Positions 1-13,500 of a stretch of 64,000 nucleotides of DNA are shown here, piece after piece. The position numbers were made by a program, and so were the translations under genes. The notes beneath the pieces are model-generated. The model was not told the origin of the DNA. It made no database searches and worked only from the letters and a program-made list of their open reading frames with translations. This DNA comes from Sarcocystis neurona (lineage: Eukaryota; Apicomplexa; Conoidasida; Eucoccidiorida; Sarcocystidae): positions 1,943,687-2,007,686 of the forward strand of contig KL647305.1 of assembly GCA_000727475.1 (NCBI GenBank). Reading direction: 5' to 3'. Each line of letters begins with the position of its first letter. Within the stretch, counting starts at the first letter, position 1.

Positions 1-147
1 CTACTAGATGAATCGTCTTGTTAGGATACGTATTCGTTGTGACACTGCTGCTCTTCCGCTGTTCGAACACCTCTTTTTCTGCCGCGGCTTGTCACTTGCG
101 GACGTAAGCGCCCTCAAGCGTGCTGTTTTTCTCCACCCTCCTCTGAA

Positions 148-1200
148 ATGCGAAACAGAAGTCTTTTTCAAACGTGCATCCTCTCGTGCGTGGTGGCCTT
201 CTGTTGGCCAGATTTAGTTCTGGAAAGAGTGAAAGCAGACGGAGAAGATGAGGCCAACAAATCGGCGTCGCCTGCTGCTCTGCACCCTTCTTTACCGCCA
301 CCTGCTCTCCACCTCCCCAGACGTCAGCAGCAGACGGAAGACGAGAACGAGCAACAGCAACAAGCGCAAGAGCAGCCACCTCAGCGAGACGTAACTCTGG
401 CCTTCTCCCCAGAGCAGGTCCCCACATCATGCGGTGCTGGTACCAGTTTCGTGGAAACTCGCGTGAATGCCGATAGTGACGTCAGCTGCTTCCCGCATAA
501 TGAAAACATAGGGTGCAGGTCAGACAGTGTACGAGTGGTTCGTGTAGATTCTGTGCAAGCGTGTTTGAGAGAGTGTCGAAAGGTAGACAAATGTACACAT
601 TACACGTACAATAAACTTAGTAGGGAATGTCACGTGAAGGCAGCCGTACCGGTGTTCTACACATACAACGGCGACATGACGGGTCCACGATCGTGCGATA
701 CGAGCTGCTTTCTGGGGTGCTTGACTTACAATGTGACTCCCATGAGGACGTTTCATATTGGCAACAAAACACCAGCATTCTGCCAGGCTGCGTGTCGGGC
801 GCTGAATGGGTGTATCACGTTTGTTTTTGAGAACGGAGAGTGTAAATTTCTCAAAAGTGGCTTCTCAGCATACCGTGTAGTAAGTGGGGGCAACACTGTT
901 GCTGGACCGAAGCAGTACTGCGAAAACCGCAGCGACCTCCGAGGCGAGGAGCTCCGGGATGGCCACAGTATTGGCTCGTGCCTGAAAAGTGACAATATTG
1001 GATCTCGAATGGAGAACGTGGAGTCACCCTTCGAAACCCCTGATGTTGGTGCTTGCCAGCAGCGATGTGCTTCTAATAATCGCTGCACTCACTACACCTA
1101 CAATACAAGCTCGCGACGATGCTTCATGAAGGCCGGAAATCCACAGTACTACGTACACAAAGACGACGTTACCGGAAGCAAAGATTGTGTACCGACCTAA
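148..1200 (+). CDS. Secreted PAN/Apple-domain protein (microneme-adhesin type)
   Basis: Single-exon 350-aa protein. Residues 1-30 form a signal-peptide-like segment (basic MRNR start, hydrophobic core with ILSCVVAFCW), followed by an acidic, Pro- and Gln-rich linker (about 31-95). Three cysteine-rich modules of about 70 residues follow, at roughly 114-183, 187-258 and 278-347, each with the PAN/Apple cysteine spacing. Modules I and III share the signature CTHYTYN, then an S-R-x-C, and both end in a TG-x-x-x-C. Module II has the cysteines but lacks CTHYTYN. There is no transmembrane helix, so the product should be secreted. In coccidia such proteins (for example Eimeria MIC5, Toxoplasma MIC4) are micronemal lectin-like adhesins. 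The family is clear from the sequence; micronemal location and ligand binding are inferred. Three modules is few compared with MIC5, so this is probably a separate paralogue. The start is the first ATG before the signal peptide; the stop is TAA at 1198. Confidence 0.85.
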   Translation: MRNRSLFQTCILSCVVAFCWPDLVLERVKADGEDEANKSASPAALHPSLPPPALHLPRRQQQTEDENEQQQQAQEQPPQRDVTLAFSPEQVPTSCGAGTSFVETRVNADSDVSCFPHNENIGCRSDSVRVVRVDSVQACLRECRKVDKCTHYTYNKLSRECHVKAAVPVFYTYNGDMTGPRSCDTSCFLGCLTYNVTPMRTFHIGNKTPAFCQAACRALNGCITFVFENGECKFLKSGFSAYRVVSGGNTVAGPKQYCENRSDLRGEELRDGHSIGSCLKSDNIGSRMENVESPFETPDVGACQQRCASNNRCTHYTYNTSSRRCFMKAGNPQYYVHKDDVTGSKDCVPT

Positions 1201-4100
1201 TGCGGATGAACGCAATGTATACGTGTACGTGTGTGTATATATGTGTACATGTTCATGCTGGCGTGCCCGCATACGTATGCCTGCGTCACACCTGAATGAC
1301 GGAATGTGAATACACTGAGCAGGCTGAAAAGGAGAGGAGAGAACGTCAGCGACACCTGTACAGGGGGCAAGCGATAGAAGTAGACAAGGATCCTCTGGAT
1401 ATGTTTTCCATCATACACCACACTGGTAGAAAAAATCTCCCTGTACCACAGCCAGCACTTGTCATACGTCTTGGACTATCGACCTCACAATTCCGACTAT
1501 TACCCGTCTTAACCAAATTATTTGTCTCGCTCCTTGCCACGTGAATCCTGTCCCACATTCGACCTGGGGATACGGAGCGCCGGTTTCCATGACTGTGTAT
1601 AGGTCGATGTAAATGCAGCGCGTCTATTTTAAACCGCAGAAGAAGAAATACGGCTGCTGCTCCTCGATACCGGCGGAATACCAGATCATCTTCAAGAAGC
1701 GAGTGATTGTCAATAAGCTAATAGGCTTGGGCAATTTTCCATAAAGATGCTCGCCAATTATCGTGCTTGCTTTGGGTATTACGAAAACGAGAGCGGTACA
1801 CGTCAGCGTTAACAAGTAGCTGCTGCAGATATACGTACGCCTCGCGCAAATGTAGTCGTGAGTTTCCGAATGACCGCAGGTATGTTACAATTCTTCACTT
1901 GCACCATTTACGTGCGCACCACTGGTATTGCCGCGCAGTCTAGAGGAGCTTCACGGACGCCTGTAAACAGAAGGAACTGGATGACATGTTCGGTTTTTCA
2001 CGCGAGTGTGATAAATTGGACTTCGTGACGCACGCTGTGCGAGCGTGTCGTACAGGAAGGAAGGAACAGCTTGAAGCTGAGTTCATTGATGCCGTGCATC
2101 TTCATAGCTCCGTGGGAGGAGTTAGGCTGCACGCGTCAGTTTTTAACAGATAGGAAATTGTGATGGTGGATATTCACAGGTTACTGTATACTGATCTGCC
2201 TTTGTTTACAGTGTGAGTGTTTTTCACGCCATATGAAAGCGAATGGTTATCCACCTCTGTATATGCACGTATATTCAGGTGTATCAAAAGGAGAAAAGAT
2301 GAGTGCGCTCACGATGATACACACGAGAGTGTGTGACTGGAGAACGGTGGTGGGGATACATGTATGCGTGTTTCTCGCCTTATGGGTAAAATGAGCATAT
2401 ACGTATATTTATGTGTGCGTATACATACATACGTTTGTGTATGTAGATATGTTCCGTTGGACGAAAGAAGACATACGCGCACTATCAAGGCGCAGCCGAC
2501 GGGATAATGGATACCTTCGGATGAGTTGATGTGTTTGTACTAAAGAAAAATCTCATTCTAGGCTTCTGACAAATCAACATTTTCCACCCGCTGCATCCCA
2601 ACGCCTCATGGTACGGCGTTGCAAGTGAGATATACCCACGAATCTGCAGAATTCCGTGAAAAAGGGAGGTGACAAGATATGTAGTGTCGGACGCGGAAAA
2701 GGAGTGGAATAAAGAGAGGAGTGGTGCGAATGTAAGTATTCATCACGAAAAGGGGTAGTAGGAGACGACCCGAAAAGTATCGAAATATTCACATTGTCTG
2801 GACGACGTCACCCCGTTCCCCACACAATGACTCAGTTTCACCGACGCCACTGGTAGGAGAGGATGGAAAGAAACGTGGAAGAGGGACGTTTGACCGAAAG
2901 GCATGAATAATACACAAGTAGATATGTGTGTAGGAGAAAGTCATATCAGCCGCGCGAAATCCATTGTGGAATAGTTCAGCCTGTACGCTTGAAAGGACGA
3001 CCTTTGCCTGCGGGTGTTTCAAGATCTCCTCGCGAGCGAGCGAAAAAACGTATGTGTCTAGAAGCATCAACATGCATGTAGGTGATTCCTGCCTTCACCA
3101 CGACGATGGTCTTTCGTGTTCCGCCATTGCGTGTATAATGGAGCCCCTGCCCGCGTGTCCAAGAAGGAATGTAGTTCATTGTAGAAACTCATTAAGTGTT
3201 GTGGTCAAATCCACGTATCCGCAAAACAATACGTGGGTACGGTCAAATGCTTGAGGTCTCAAAATACCGAGTTTCGCAGACTTGTTGACGCAACGATGTC
3301 AACATTTATGCATTTGAAGGGGGGGGTGATACACCGACGCGTCCCTCAGAAACCGACCAAAACACAGTCGCAGATGAAACGAACAAAAATATGAGAAGCT
3401 TTAGGCTACTGGGGACTCGAGGAGAGTAGTTTACGCTTCCCGCTGTGGTCCGGACTTCGGAAGAACTGGCAACTACACAGCATGACGAATTCGGAACTCC
3501 CAGTCCACCCCGGCTCTGACTGCGCCGCGCTGCGCGGTACCAAGCAAACACTTCTAAATGTTTATATTTGTAACGAGAGAGGCACACAAGAGCGTCAATC
3601 CGGCACCGACGTTCGACATGAGTGTACACACCGGTCACCCCGTATACAGATGTATCTACGTGCATGTCAACACGTCTATTCGTGCTTTTGGATGTGTGTG
3701 CACAAATGTGTACGCATATGTGTATGATTGCGTGTGAATATTTATTGTCGTCTATAGAGACTTCCACCGCTTCTGTTTTCCTCTCAATACGTGGGTGCAC
3801 GTCTGCACGTGTTTAATAGTGCAGACATACACTGGGCGCAAGCCAGCAACACGAGCGGCACTGTCATCCACAACGCAATAAGGGCGTGTTAGTGTAGACA
3901 ACAAGAAGGCGACGCGGCAGAGAGGTAACACGTGGAAGTCTCGTATCGCGTTTCAGCGGAAGTGTCACTCGATTATTGGCGGCCCTTTCCTAGTTACTGT
4001 GCCACCGAAGCAGCTCTGCAGGTGCTGCAGCACCTACATGATACCAGTGTTTCGTTCCAATAGCACGTTGATGACAGCAGCACCCCTATCGCGTATGTAC
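1201..4100. other. Intergenic, no gene seen
   Basis: No open frame here looks coding on either strand. The stretch holds short GT/TA runs (for example 1215-1250 and 2395-2450) and no CAG tract. It separates the PAN gene from the triplet-rich block. Confidence 0.6.
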
Positions 4101-7100
4101 GGGAAAACTACAACTTCCCGACGGTAGCAGCTGCACCTTCAGTACAAGAGGTAGGAAATAGCAGCTTCGCTGTTACCATGCCACCACCCCCTGGCAGAAC
4201 CTCTTGGTTGGCTTCAACAACAGGAAGAGGAGCAGCGAGCAGCTTCGTGACAGCAACAGTGTACCAGGCGACGTTCCTGCGACCGTGGTAAAAACCCTTG
4301 AGCTGTTTTCAGCTGCAACATCGGCCAGCGGCACAATGGCACCAGTTCCGCCAGTGCATGGCAGCACTGCCATCACGGCCTCTTTTCTGCGGAGGTAGCG
4401 GGCGGCAGCAGTTTGCTGTACCGTGGAAGCTCCTCAGCTCTTAGCCCGTCCCCAAGCCCGCAGTCGGCACCGTTCGAAACATCCGCAGAATCAGCCCCGC
4501 AGGCACAGCAGTATCAGGTGCAGCACCGAGAATCGAAATCAGGCGACAGGCAGTTATCTTCCACCAGCAGCAGCCCCATCAGGAGGCCTACCGGGACGGC
4601 TGGCTGCGCATTATGGGTAGAACCGGTAACAGCAGCAAGAGCGACAGAAGTGCGCGCGGGAGGAGCTGCATCATAATGGGCAGCCGCGTGAACAGCGGAA
4701 ACAGAAGCAGCACCAACAGCAAGCTACGGGCAGCAGCGGCGCCGCAGCCGCCGCACCGGGGCAAAAATGTGTGCAGTTGCTGCAGAAGCGGGTGCTGCGT
4801 CAGTTCGTCACGCCAGTTACCCCCCAGTGAGGGAGGACAGATGTGAGGAGGGAAAGAGACTCTCACAAGAAAGTGAATGCACGAGACGGTAGACAACTAT
4901 ACAGTTATATCCTGCTGCCGCAGATGCTGGTGCGGTGACTTTTGGGATCTCCGGACGCACAACACCTCTACGAGTCACGCTTTTTTATCTGGTGATTCTT
5001 CCCTTCTTCCTCTTCGGCTGCATCGGCTTCTGATTCTTCTCTTTCGGGCTGCCTGTCCTTGTCTGCGGCCCCCGATAGGACGAGCTATCAATGCTCAGCA
5101 ATTCCCCGTTCAGAGGGCCGGCACCTGCGGTTTCGGTGTAACATCGGCACAAAAAATGAACAGCGTCGTGGTTTAGTTTTGTTGTATTCCTTCAGTGGGG
5201 TGCGCCTTCATCTCTCTTGTGTTGCTTCCTACCTTCTCCCGTCTCTACATCCTCCGGCTCCACGTTTCTCGAGGTGCGCTCCTTCACTCTTCGCGATTGT
5301 CATCTTCCTTTCCTCTACTTTTCCCCTGCCCCCCTCCCTCCCTCCTGCCTCACTCCTTCCGCACACACTGCTTGAACAGCTACACGCAGTTTACGGGCTG
5401 TCGGCTCGTTGTCCGGTAGCTTCCCATGACGTATACCCTTCGTCTTCTTCGCGGTCCCCCTCTCCGCTTTTGCTGCTTCTTTCCTCCTGTCCCCGTCTCG
5501 GGCCGTCCTCGCCTTCAGTATACCTTCAGGTGTACCGCTTACATTTTCCGCACTTCCTTCTCGTACTCTGAACTCCCCTTTTTCGTCCCTGTTGTTCCTG
5601 CCGCTGCCACCCTGTGGACCGGTCTTCGAACCTTTTCTTTTTCATCTCCGCTTTTCCTTTTCTCCGCTACATTCACGGCTGCGAACGCGCGACGTCTTCC
5701 TCGCCGCACTTTGTAATCTCTGGGAAAAGCGTCAATGGAAGAAGCAGCACCACCCAAGCGACAACACCAGCAATAACTGGAGCCGCTGCTGCAGCACCTG
5801 GACCCGCACCTACGCGAGCGACAGCAGCCGCAACAGAACAGCACCAGCAACAGGGCCTTCGGAAAGACGGTTGCCACCAAAGGAACAGCAGGAGCGCATC
5901 CTACCACCGCCACAAGAGCACCCGCAGCGCGGCAGCAACAGGGGGGCTGGCTCGTTTTGCAGGAAAGCAGGAACAGTGACGAAGGCGGCGGCAGAGCGAC
6001 AACAGCAGCAACAGCAGCAACAGCAGCAGTAACGCCAACGCTGCTGCAGCGGTCGACGGAGCGCAGCAAATTTCCTTATGGATAGACGACTTTGCAGACG
6101 GCTGCAGGAAATGGGCTGGAGAGACAACTGCAGGACCCTGCGTTGTCACAACAACGGCAGATTGCACCAGCACTTCCCAGCGTCCAGCCAAGGGCACAGA
6201 GTATCCCGGAATATATGCGACGGGGCGAAACGATATCAGCAGCAGAACCCTCATCTATTGTAAACATGCCATGGTGTGTATACAAGTACGTGTATATATA
6301 TATATATATGTGGAACTGCCAAGACAGCAAAGTGCTTCTGTGGAGTCGTCAACTTGAAAGACAAAGACATCGGCAGAACTTAAAGTCGCCTGCAGCTACT
6401 CCCCTTCTTGTTGAGACCCACTGGTGAAGCTGGTGTGCGGTGCGTATAGAGCAGCAGCCGCAGGAAAGTACGGAGAGGCGTCCTGACGATGTACAGGGGA
6501 AAGCGCAGCCGAAGCACAAGTACTGCAGCAGAAATACCTCACTCACTACGCTGTCCGCAACATCGCATCGGACAACTGCACGTGACTCGCACGTAGGTTC
6601 GTCAGCCCACGGGCAACCGCGTGCGAGTATCTGCGGAGGGGCATTTCTCGCCTTCTAGAAACGCGAAGACAGTGTCCTGCTGCTACTTCCCTGTGTTTTG
6701 AGTGGGGAGCGACTATCTGCTGCAACGGCTGATAGCCCGATGACAGGGCGCAGCAGCAGCTGCATAAGGGGAGCTCTCACGGCCAGCAGCGCGGCTAACA
6801 GCGCTGTTCTTGTCGAAGCAGCAGCAGGAGGCCTAGCACGCACCCGCTCGTAAGCAGCACGACTAACCACTGAAGTACGTCACGACCCACCAGCACCAGC
6901 GGCAGCAGCTGGATAGAAGGTAGCAGCAGTTCAAGAGTTTTACACCAGCTGGAGGAGCAAAGGTAGAGACGCAGTCGTTCAGCCAGTAACGACCCTGTGG
7001 CTTTGCAGGGTTCTGCAGACAGCAGCGGCAGTCGCAGCGAAAGGCGGAAGCGCCAAGGCAGGTGTTGACCTACGCATTAAATATGAGTAGCAGCGCAGGT

Positions 7101-7450
7101 GCGGCCTGTGCGGCAGTGGCAGCTTGGGAGCGACCTTGCAGGAGCAGCAGCAGAGGTGGAACTGCATGCTCCCCTCCAGCAGAAGCTACAACTACAATAC
7201 TTCTAGCAGCAGCAGCAGCAGCCAAAAAGGAACGGAGAAGGGGAGGCAGCAGCACGAGGGACCGATGTAATGCAGCAGTAACAACGCGGTACAGGAACTG
7301 TGGAGCACCCGCGCAACAGGCAGCTAGCTACGAATGTCCCTACCTATACGTATATATACATGTGTAGACATATATATGTGTCGATCACCGTACGTACTAC
7401 GCGTGCTCTGCATCCACATGTAAATGGACGATGGGTGGGTTATGACAGAA
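4100..7450. repeat. CAG/GCA-triplet-rich intergenic block
   Basis: Interrupted GCA/CAG/AAC triplets run through most of this block on the + strand, with a nearly pure run at about 6000-6030. A pyrimidine-rich CTT/CCT patch lies at about 4980-5700. Overlapping 60-176 codon open frames occur in several frames on both strands, as expected from triplet repeats lacking stops, and none shows a non-repetitive domain. I found no splice-consistent gene model. The block ends just upstream of the HUS1 start. Confidence 0.6.
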
Positions 7451-7517
7451 ACGAAGTGGGCAGGCGTTCCGTTTTGCTGCTTCGTGCGTGTGCAGAGGCG
7501 AAGGAAAATAGTCGCCA

Positions 7518-10500
7518 ATGCGGTTCAAAGCTTCTCTCCGCCTCGATACGTTGCCAGTTCTCCTCGGTAACAACCTCCAGCAGTACCATATCACGACTCT
7601 CGAAAATACTGCTGCGGCTGCTCCTTGCGGACTGCTGTAGAAGAAGGCGTGCTCATCTCGCAGTGTACAGCCCCCAGAGTACGCACGTACACAGTCGTCC
7701 AAGAAGGCTTTTATTTGAGGACACACATATGTATGTATATATAGGCGTGCAGCTGTTTATATATACATGTATGTATGGGAGCACTTCGTGCGACTGACAT
7801 ATACTCACCTACGCACATATAGAGGAAAACACACCGGTGTACAGACGTACCTGATAGTAGACGTGTCACTCCGCATGCCACTACTTCATCGTTTTCTTTC
7901 TTGTGATGCCCCGCAAGAGGAGGTACCAACCCTGCCCCGCGGATGCCCAGGGTGCGTATGCGGTACTGTGGACAACGACAGATTACGGCGTGGCTGCCGT
8001 GGCACGCACCACAACTCCTGCTGCTCTCGGACGCAAGAGCGCCGCTTTTGCCGCTGCTGCTGCCGCCGCTAACACGCTGCTGCCCCGTCAGACAGTCGCC
8101 CGGTCGTTGCTGAGAGCTCTAGACGCTGGCTGCATTCCGCTGTGTGTGTGAGTGTGACAGCTCGTCATAATTGCTGCGAGTGCTGCTCTGCTTCTTTGCA
8201 GATGCGACGGCCTCTCTCGCTCGAGTTGCTCGGGGCGGTGGGGGAGCGGGAGCAGGAGGCAGCGTCAGCTCGAGCAGCAGCGGCTGCTGCTGCTACTTGA
8301 AGCTGACGCCTACGCATTTCTTCCTCAACGTGCGACACGCAGGCACCCTGGAAGCCTATGTGGAGGCAGAGGCGGTGCGTTCTTCTTTTCACGCACGTGT
8401 CAACCTCTTCTGCATCTGTTGTTCGTCTCGGTGCGGCGGGGTCCGAGCTTTACAGCTGTCTGCACGTGCAGGCTTGTCTTCTCTGGTGGGTCTGCCTGCG
8501 GAATCTCCTCTCTCTGTGCAATAACGTGCACGCCTGTTGCATCGGGAATGCCTCACTCGGGGTCCCACGCTGTCTTCCTCTATTTCTCTGCCTCGTCTGT
8601 GGCTGCGTGCGCCTCCACGGCGAACAGGCGTGCGTCAGTCTCTGCCTGTCCGCATCTTTTCCGCGCGCACGTGTATCTGCTGCCTGCCTCCGCGGGCGGG
8701 CCTCGCCTGGCTGCGTGACCCTCACGTGTTCCTTTATGGGGGGCCCCCCCTGCCTGCACGCGGCTGCTTACGTCGCTACTCTCCCTCCATTCGGCGCGTG
8801 CGTGCGCCGCCTCTGCGTGCCTGCGGTCTCCCTGCATGCATGTCGGCGCTTCCCTGTATACCGTGTGCCTCCGTGCGTCCTCTCTGCGTGAATGCAACTT
8901 CTCTGTGTGTGCCTGACTTCCCTCCATGCATCTTTTTTTTTCGACACGCACGCAGCTTCATTGCACGCACGCGGCGTCCTGGGTGCGCGCACGCGGTATC
9001 CGTGCGTGTGTCGAGTGCTGCCCGCGTGCGGTCTCTCCATTCGCTCTGTCTGCATGCGGTGGGTGACTGCACGCGTTGACACTGCCCGTCGCTGGGCGTC
9101 CGCTCGTTCGGCCTGCGTGTGTCTCGCGCTGCGCAGCTTCACTTGCGCGAACTCTGCCGCATCTCAGTTACTGGGCCTGCGTCACCGCTGCATGCAGACA
9201 TCTTCAGCTGCATGCATGCGTGCGTCCCGTGCGTTGTCTCGCTTCGCGCGAGAGTGATACAGTCTTAGTGTCAGTGGACGTCGCAGAAGTAAACCGACAG
9301 GGCTACACGTGTGCGTTGCCTCTGCAGCTACCCTACGCACCCACCCACACACCAGCTCACCCACCCACCTGCTCACCCCGCCTCTCACCCGCCCAACCAC
9401 CCTGCCTGCGTCTGTGTGTGTGTGTGTGGACTGTGCTGTCGCTTCTTCAAATCGACCCTGGTGTCTTCACTGGCGCATGTCTGCACGGCTGTGGGATTTT
9501 GCTGCTCCTGCTGCTGCAGTTGGTTTCAACCGTTTATCTCTATCTTGGTGTAGCTGTGGCGCTCTCTTTGGTGGGGCTGTCTCTGCAGACAGCGTTTTTC
9601 TACGGAGGCTTCACTATCGAGAGCAAACGGAACAACAGCATCGCCCTGCTTTTGGATGTGCAACATCTGCACGACGCACTGCGTCTGGCGGCGCAGTGTA
9701 GCCGCATCACTATGAAACTCGCCAAGTAAGCAGCAGCAGCAATCCGCACGTCCTTTCGTTGCACGCTGCAGTAGCTCCACCTGTTTCTCTACGTGTGGCA
9801 CTTATACGTATTTCGCTATGACAAGGACATCCGTAGCAGAAGGCGGGTTCCCCGGGTCTGCAGAGCCATATGCGGCAGCAGCACATTCGTATGTGCTGTG
9901 GTAGCCTCGCATATACGAATATGTATCTGTGTACGTCTGTAGACGAACGTCTGCTGTTCTATACCTGCGTATGATTATATCTCCGTTAGGTTGTAGCTTG
10001 CTCTAAAACAGGTACATATCATCAATTCAGTTTATAGTTGTATATGTGTGTGTGTCTCTTTATATATAGCAGCCAGATAGGCATCAAAAAAAGCTGCTTG
10101 TGCATGCGGGTAGGTGCTGCCACGCACGCAGCAGCAGTCGTGTTTAGAAGGGAAGAAGGAAGGGGAGATGACGTGGTTTCGACTGGGTGTGAGCTGTCTT
10201 CCCTGGCTCTGGTTGCTGCTGCCGTTGTTATCTCTCAGTAGCAGTGCTTTTGTTGCGGTACTGCTGCACCGTCGCCTCTTTCTGCTGTTGCTGTTGCTCA
10301 ACCTGCTGCTGCATTCCGGTGGCGGTGCTCCACGCGATGCTGCTGCTGTCGCTGTTGCTGCCGCGCCGCCAGCACTTTCGCTGACGAAAACACTTCCGCC
10401 CAGCATTTGCTGCCCCTAGGCGGCGTATGCTGCTGTTGTTGGTGCCCCGTGCTATTCTGGCTGCAGCAACTGCTGCAGTCGTTGAGAATGTAGGCGAGGA

Positions 10501-13500
10501 ACAACGTTGAGTGAGGTGCGTACCGAAGTGTACATAAGTGCACGTACGTGTATTCGCGAGGCTTCACCTGTCAGTAGTTTATAGTAGTATACATATATAT
10601 ATATATATATGTATGCACATACGTTTATATACGCGAAGTCATCTACGTGAAATGCCTTGATGCTGCAGGCGGCAGAATCAAGGAGTTCTCTCTTTCGAGT
10701 TTACAGACGCCTTGATGGATAATCTGTGGATCACCCAGGTATGTATACATGTATGCAGATACGTAGGCATGCGCGTTCACATGTGTAGGCATGCACACAT
10801 TAAGGTACCCGAAAAGACCTACGTCCCCTCAACGTAGATAATGATGAGACAGATTCCCTGTCCATGTGAGGATCCCTTCTCTTCTTTCACTGCAAACGCA
10901 GAGATATCCACACGTATATTTGTACACATTTCATTACCGGGTATACATATATATATGTACATACATGGGTAGATGTGCCTGCGGGGCGGCAAACACCGAT
11001 TTCAAGGTTTACTGACCGTCCTCGCTTGTGAGTCTTTGTAGGTGCGGTGACGAAGCGGGTTGGTGCGGACTCGCCTGAACCCACACATGTGCTGTTGTTG
11101 CTCCTGGTGCTGTTGTTGACGGGTCTTCGTCCTCTGCAGCAGCTGCTGCTTTCCCCGTCCGGTGGCTTCTCACTGCTGTCGCTGGTGCTGCTGCAGTGGA
11201 ACCACTACGGCAGTAATAGACGGAAAAGCGTGGGTTGTATACACAACACGGCATTGCCTCGTCATGCAAGAGCAGCGGAAGAAGGACGGAGCTGAAGACG
11301 AAGCGACACAAGGATGAGTAGTCATTGAAGCAATCGCCGCACCCAATTTGTAGTAGCGCCAAAGACGAGGAATAGGGCGAGAAGCAGAAGTGGAAGAAGA
11401 GGAGCAGTCGTAGGATGGTGCGGGTGCTCCTAAAGGTAGAAAAACGTACTAGCAGTAGGATTAGTAGCAGTAGCAGGGGCAGTGTGTTACGAAGGCATGA
11501 GGTGTAGTGGGAGTCCGAAACGAATAGCAGGGCGAGTTAAAGTCGCGGCAGCAGTCGCTGAGGGAGTCATCGTTGCAGTAGTATTAGTACCAGAAAAGTG
11601 GTACAGCTGTTCTGTCGTCATTGACAGGGAGAAGATTTGTCGCGCCGCCAATTCTACGAATTGGGGTGCGTGTCGTCTGTGAATTGTGCCTCGTTCGTGA
11701 GATTCCTGACAGTCGTCGAAGTAGTAGCGTCCCGCTAAAAGTGTGTTGTAAGAGTAGCATGTAGCAGGAATGGCACATGTGGTACCGATGGTACGCGTGC
11801 TCGTACTTGTCCTTGTAGCAGGAATGAATACACATATATATGTACACGTGTGTGTGCCTTGTGATTCTACAAATATACCTATAAATCCTCTAGAATGTAG
11901 TGGGCACTGTAGGAGCTGTAACAGCACTCCAAGCAGGAGGGCGACAGCAAGGGCTCCGCGAGTCCCGCTACAAGCAGTAGAAGTAGTACTGAGCGTGTGC
12001 CGTGGAAAGTACTACCATTCGTCGCATCCGTCGTAGAAGTAGCAGTAGTAGGGACAGGCGGGGCAGTCCTATGACTCCAGGTAGGAATCGTTGCACTAAT
12101 GCTCGAGTGCCAGCGGCACACGCTTCTGCAGAAGGGAAGAAGCAGGCGTCTCGGTGTTTATGCCACGGGTCGTTTTGTAGGAGGTATACACATGAGGCAT
12201 CAGGTGTCTATGAAGGCAGAAGTCGTAGCGCAGGAGAAGGAGCGTTGCTGGTTGACCGAGTCGCACCAGCTGCAGTGTTTCTCTAGGAAGTAACCAAAAC
12301 AGCAGGAGGATTTGTTAGCAGGCAGTCGGGTGGCAGTTGCCTCAGCAGGAGTCCTGGCAGGCGTTTGGGAGAAATAGTGGTCGCCGTGAGAGTCATAGTA
12401 GAAGTGAGAAGTCTTCCTACAAGCAAGACCCCCCTGCTTTTTTTATTACATGTACAGGGGACGGCTGTATGTATCGTCGTCGAGCCAGCCGTTACAGAAG
12501 TGTTACAGGTGGTTGTCTTACAGTGGACGAGAAGAGGAAGGAAGATGCGCACGATACAGGAGGTGCGTTTTGTCTGGTCCTGTGCCTGCTGGTCCTGCTG
12601 TGACTTCCTTTCAATATTTTGCCAGTTGACTCGTGTAGCACGCCTCAAAATACAGGGGAATGTTGTCGTGATCAAGCCATGCTTTTCCTGCATCTTAAGG
12701 TCCTGCCTCTCCGTCTTGTACCAGGGCTTACTGTTATGTTTCCGGTGCTGCTGCTCTGGCGCGCCGTGCCACTGCCGTGCTGCTGCTGCTGCGTCAATGC
12801 CGCCGCTGCTGCACCCGCAGGATTGCCCCGTGCAGCCTCTTCAGGGAGAAGAAGTCGATAATGCCGGCACCCCTTCCATTCCTGCATGCGAGGTGAGGGC
12901 TGCTCAGTAAATCGTGCTTGTTCCATTCGTTGAGGTTGCCACCGCTGCTGGTTTTTTCTATCTGCCTCGGCTTCTTGACTGACGTTGATGCTGCGTGGCT
13001 GTTCTCTCTTCATCTGTCTCGGCCGGACGACTGACGTTGCTGCTGCCTCCTGGACCTGCTGCCGCAGCTCTTTATTTGCGTTGTCGCGTTCCACGGCCGT
13101 TATCCTGCTGCTTTGACTTCCTCCTAGGGTCTCACGTCCTGCTTTTGCTGGAGCTGGTCCTCTGCTTCTTCTGAGCTAGCAAGTGTTTCGCTCTGTGGGG
13201 CTGCCGGGGTGTCACGTCTGCTGGAGACGGCTTTACGGCGCCGATGATCCTGCTGCTGCTGCGTTCGTGTGAGTCTACCACACCTGTTTTGGCTGCTGCT
13301 GTTGTCTGCACCTGCTTTTCGCGAGCGCACCGGCGCGTCGGAGGCTGCTGCCTTCCTAGTAGCCTCTGTACCCTGCTGCTATTACCGTCTGTTCATCCTC
13401 TTCCGTATTGTTCTGCGGATGCTGCATGTGGTTTCGCTGCAGTGGAACGTCGAGGCACCCCGGCTGCGCCTCGCATTGGGTGCTCTGGCTCGCATGCGCA

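Noticed and set aside
5539..6069. 176-codon minus-strand frame opposite CAG tracts
   Set aside because: Dominated by Ala/Val/Cys/Ser from triplet repeats, with no domain; frames of similar length exist on the other strand.
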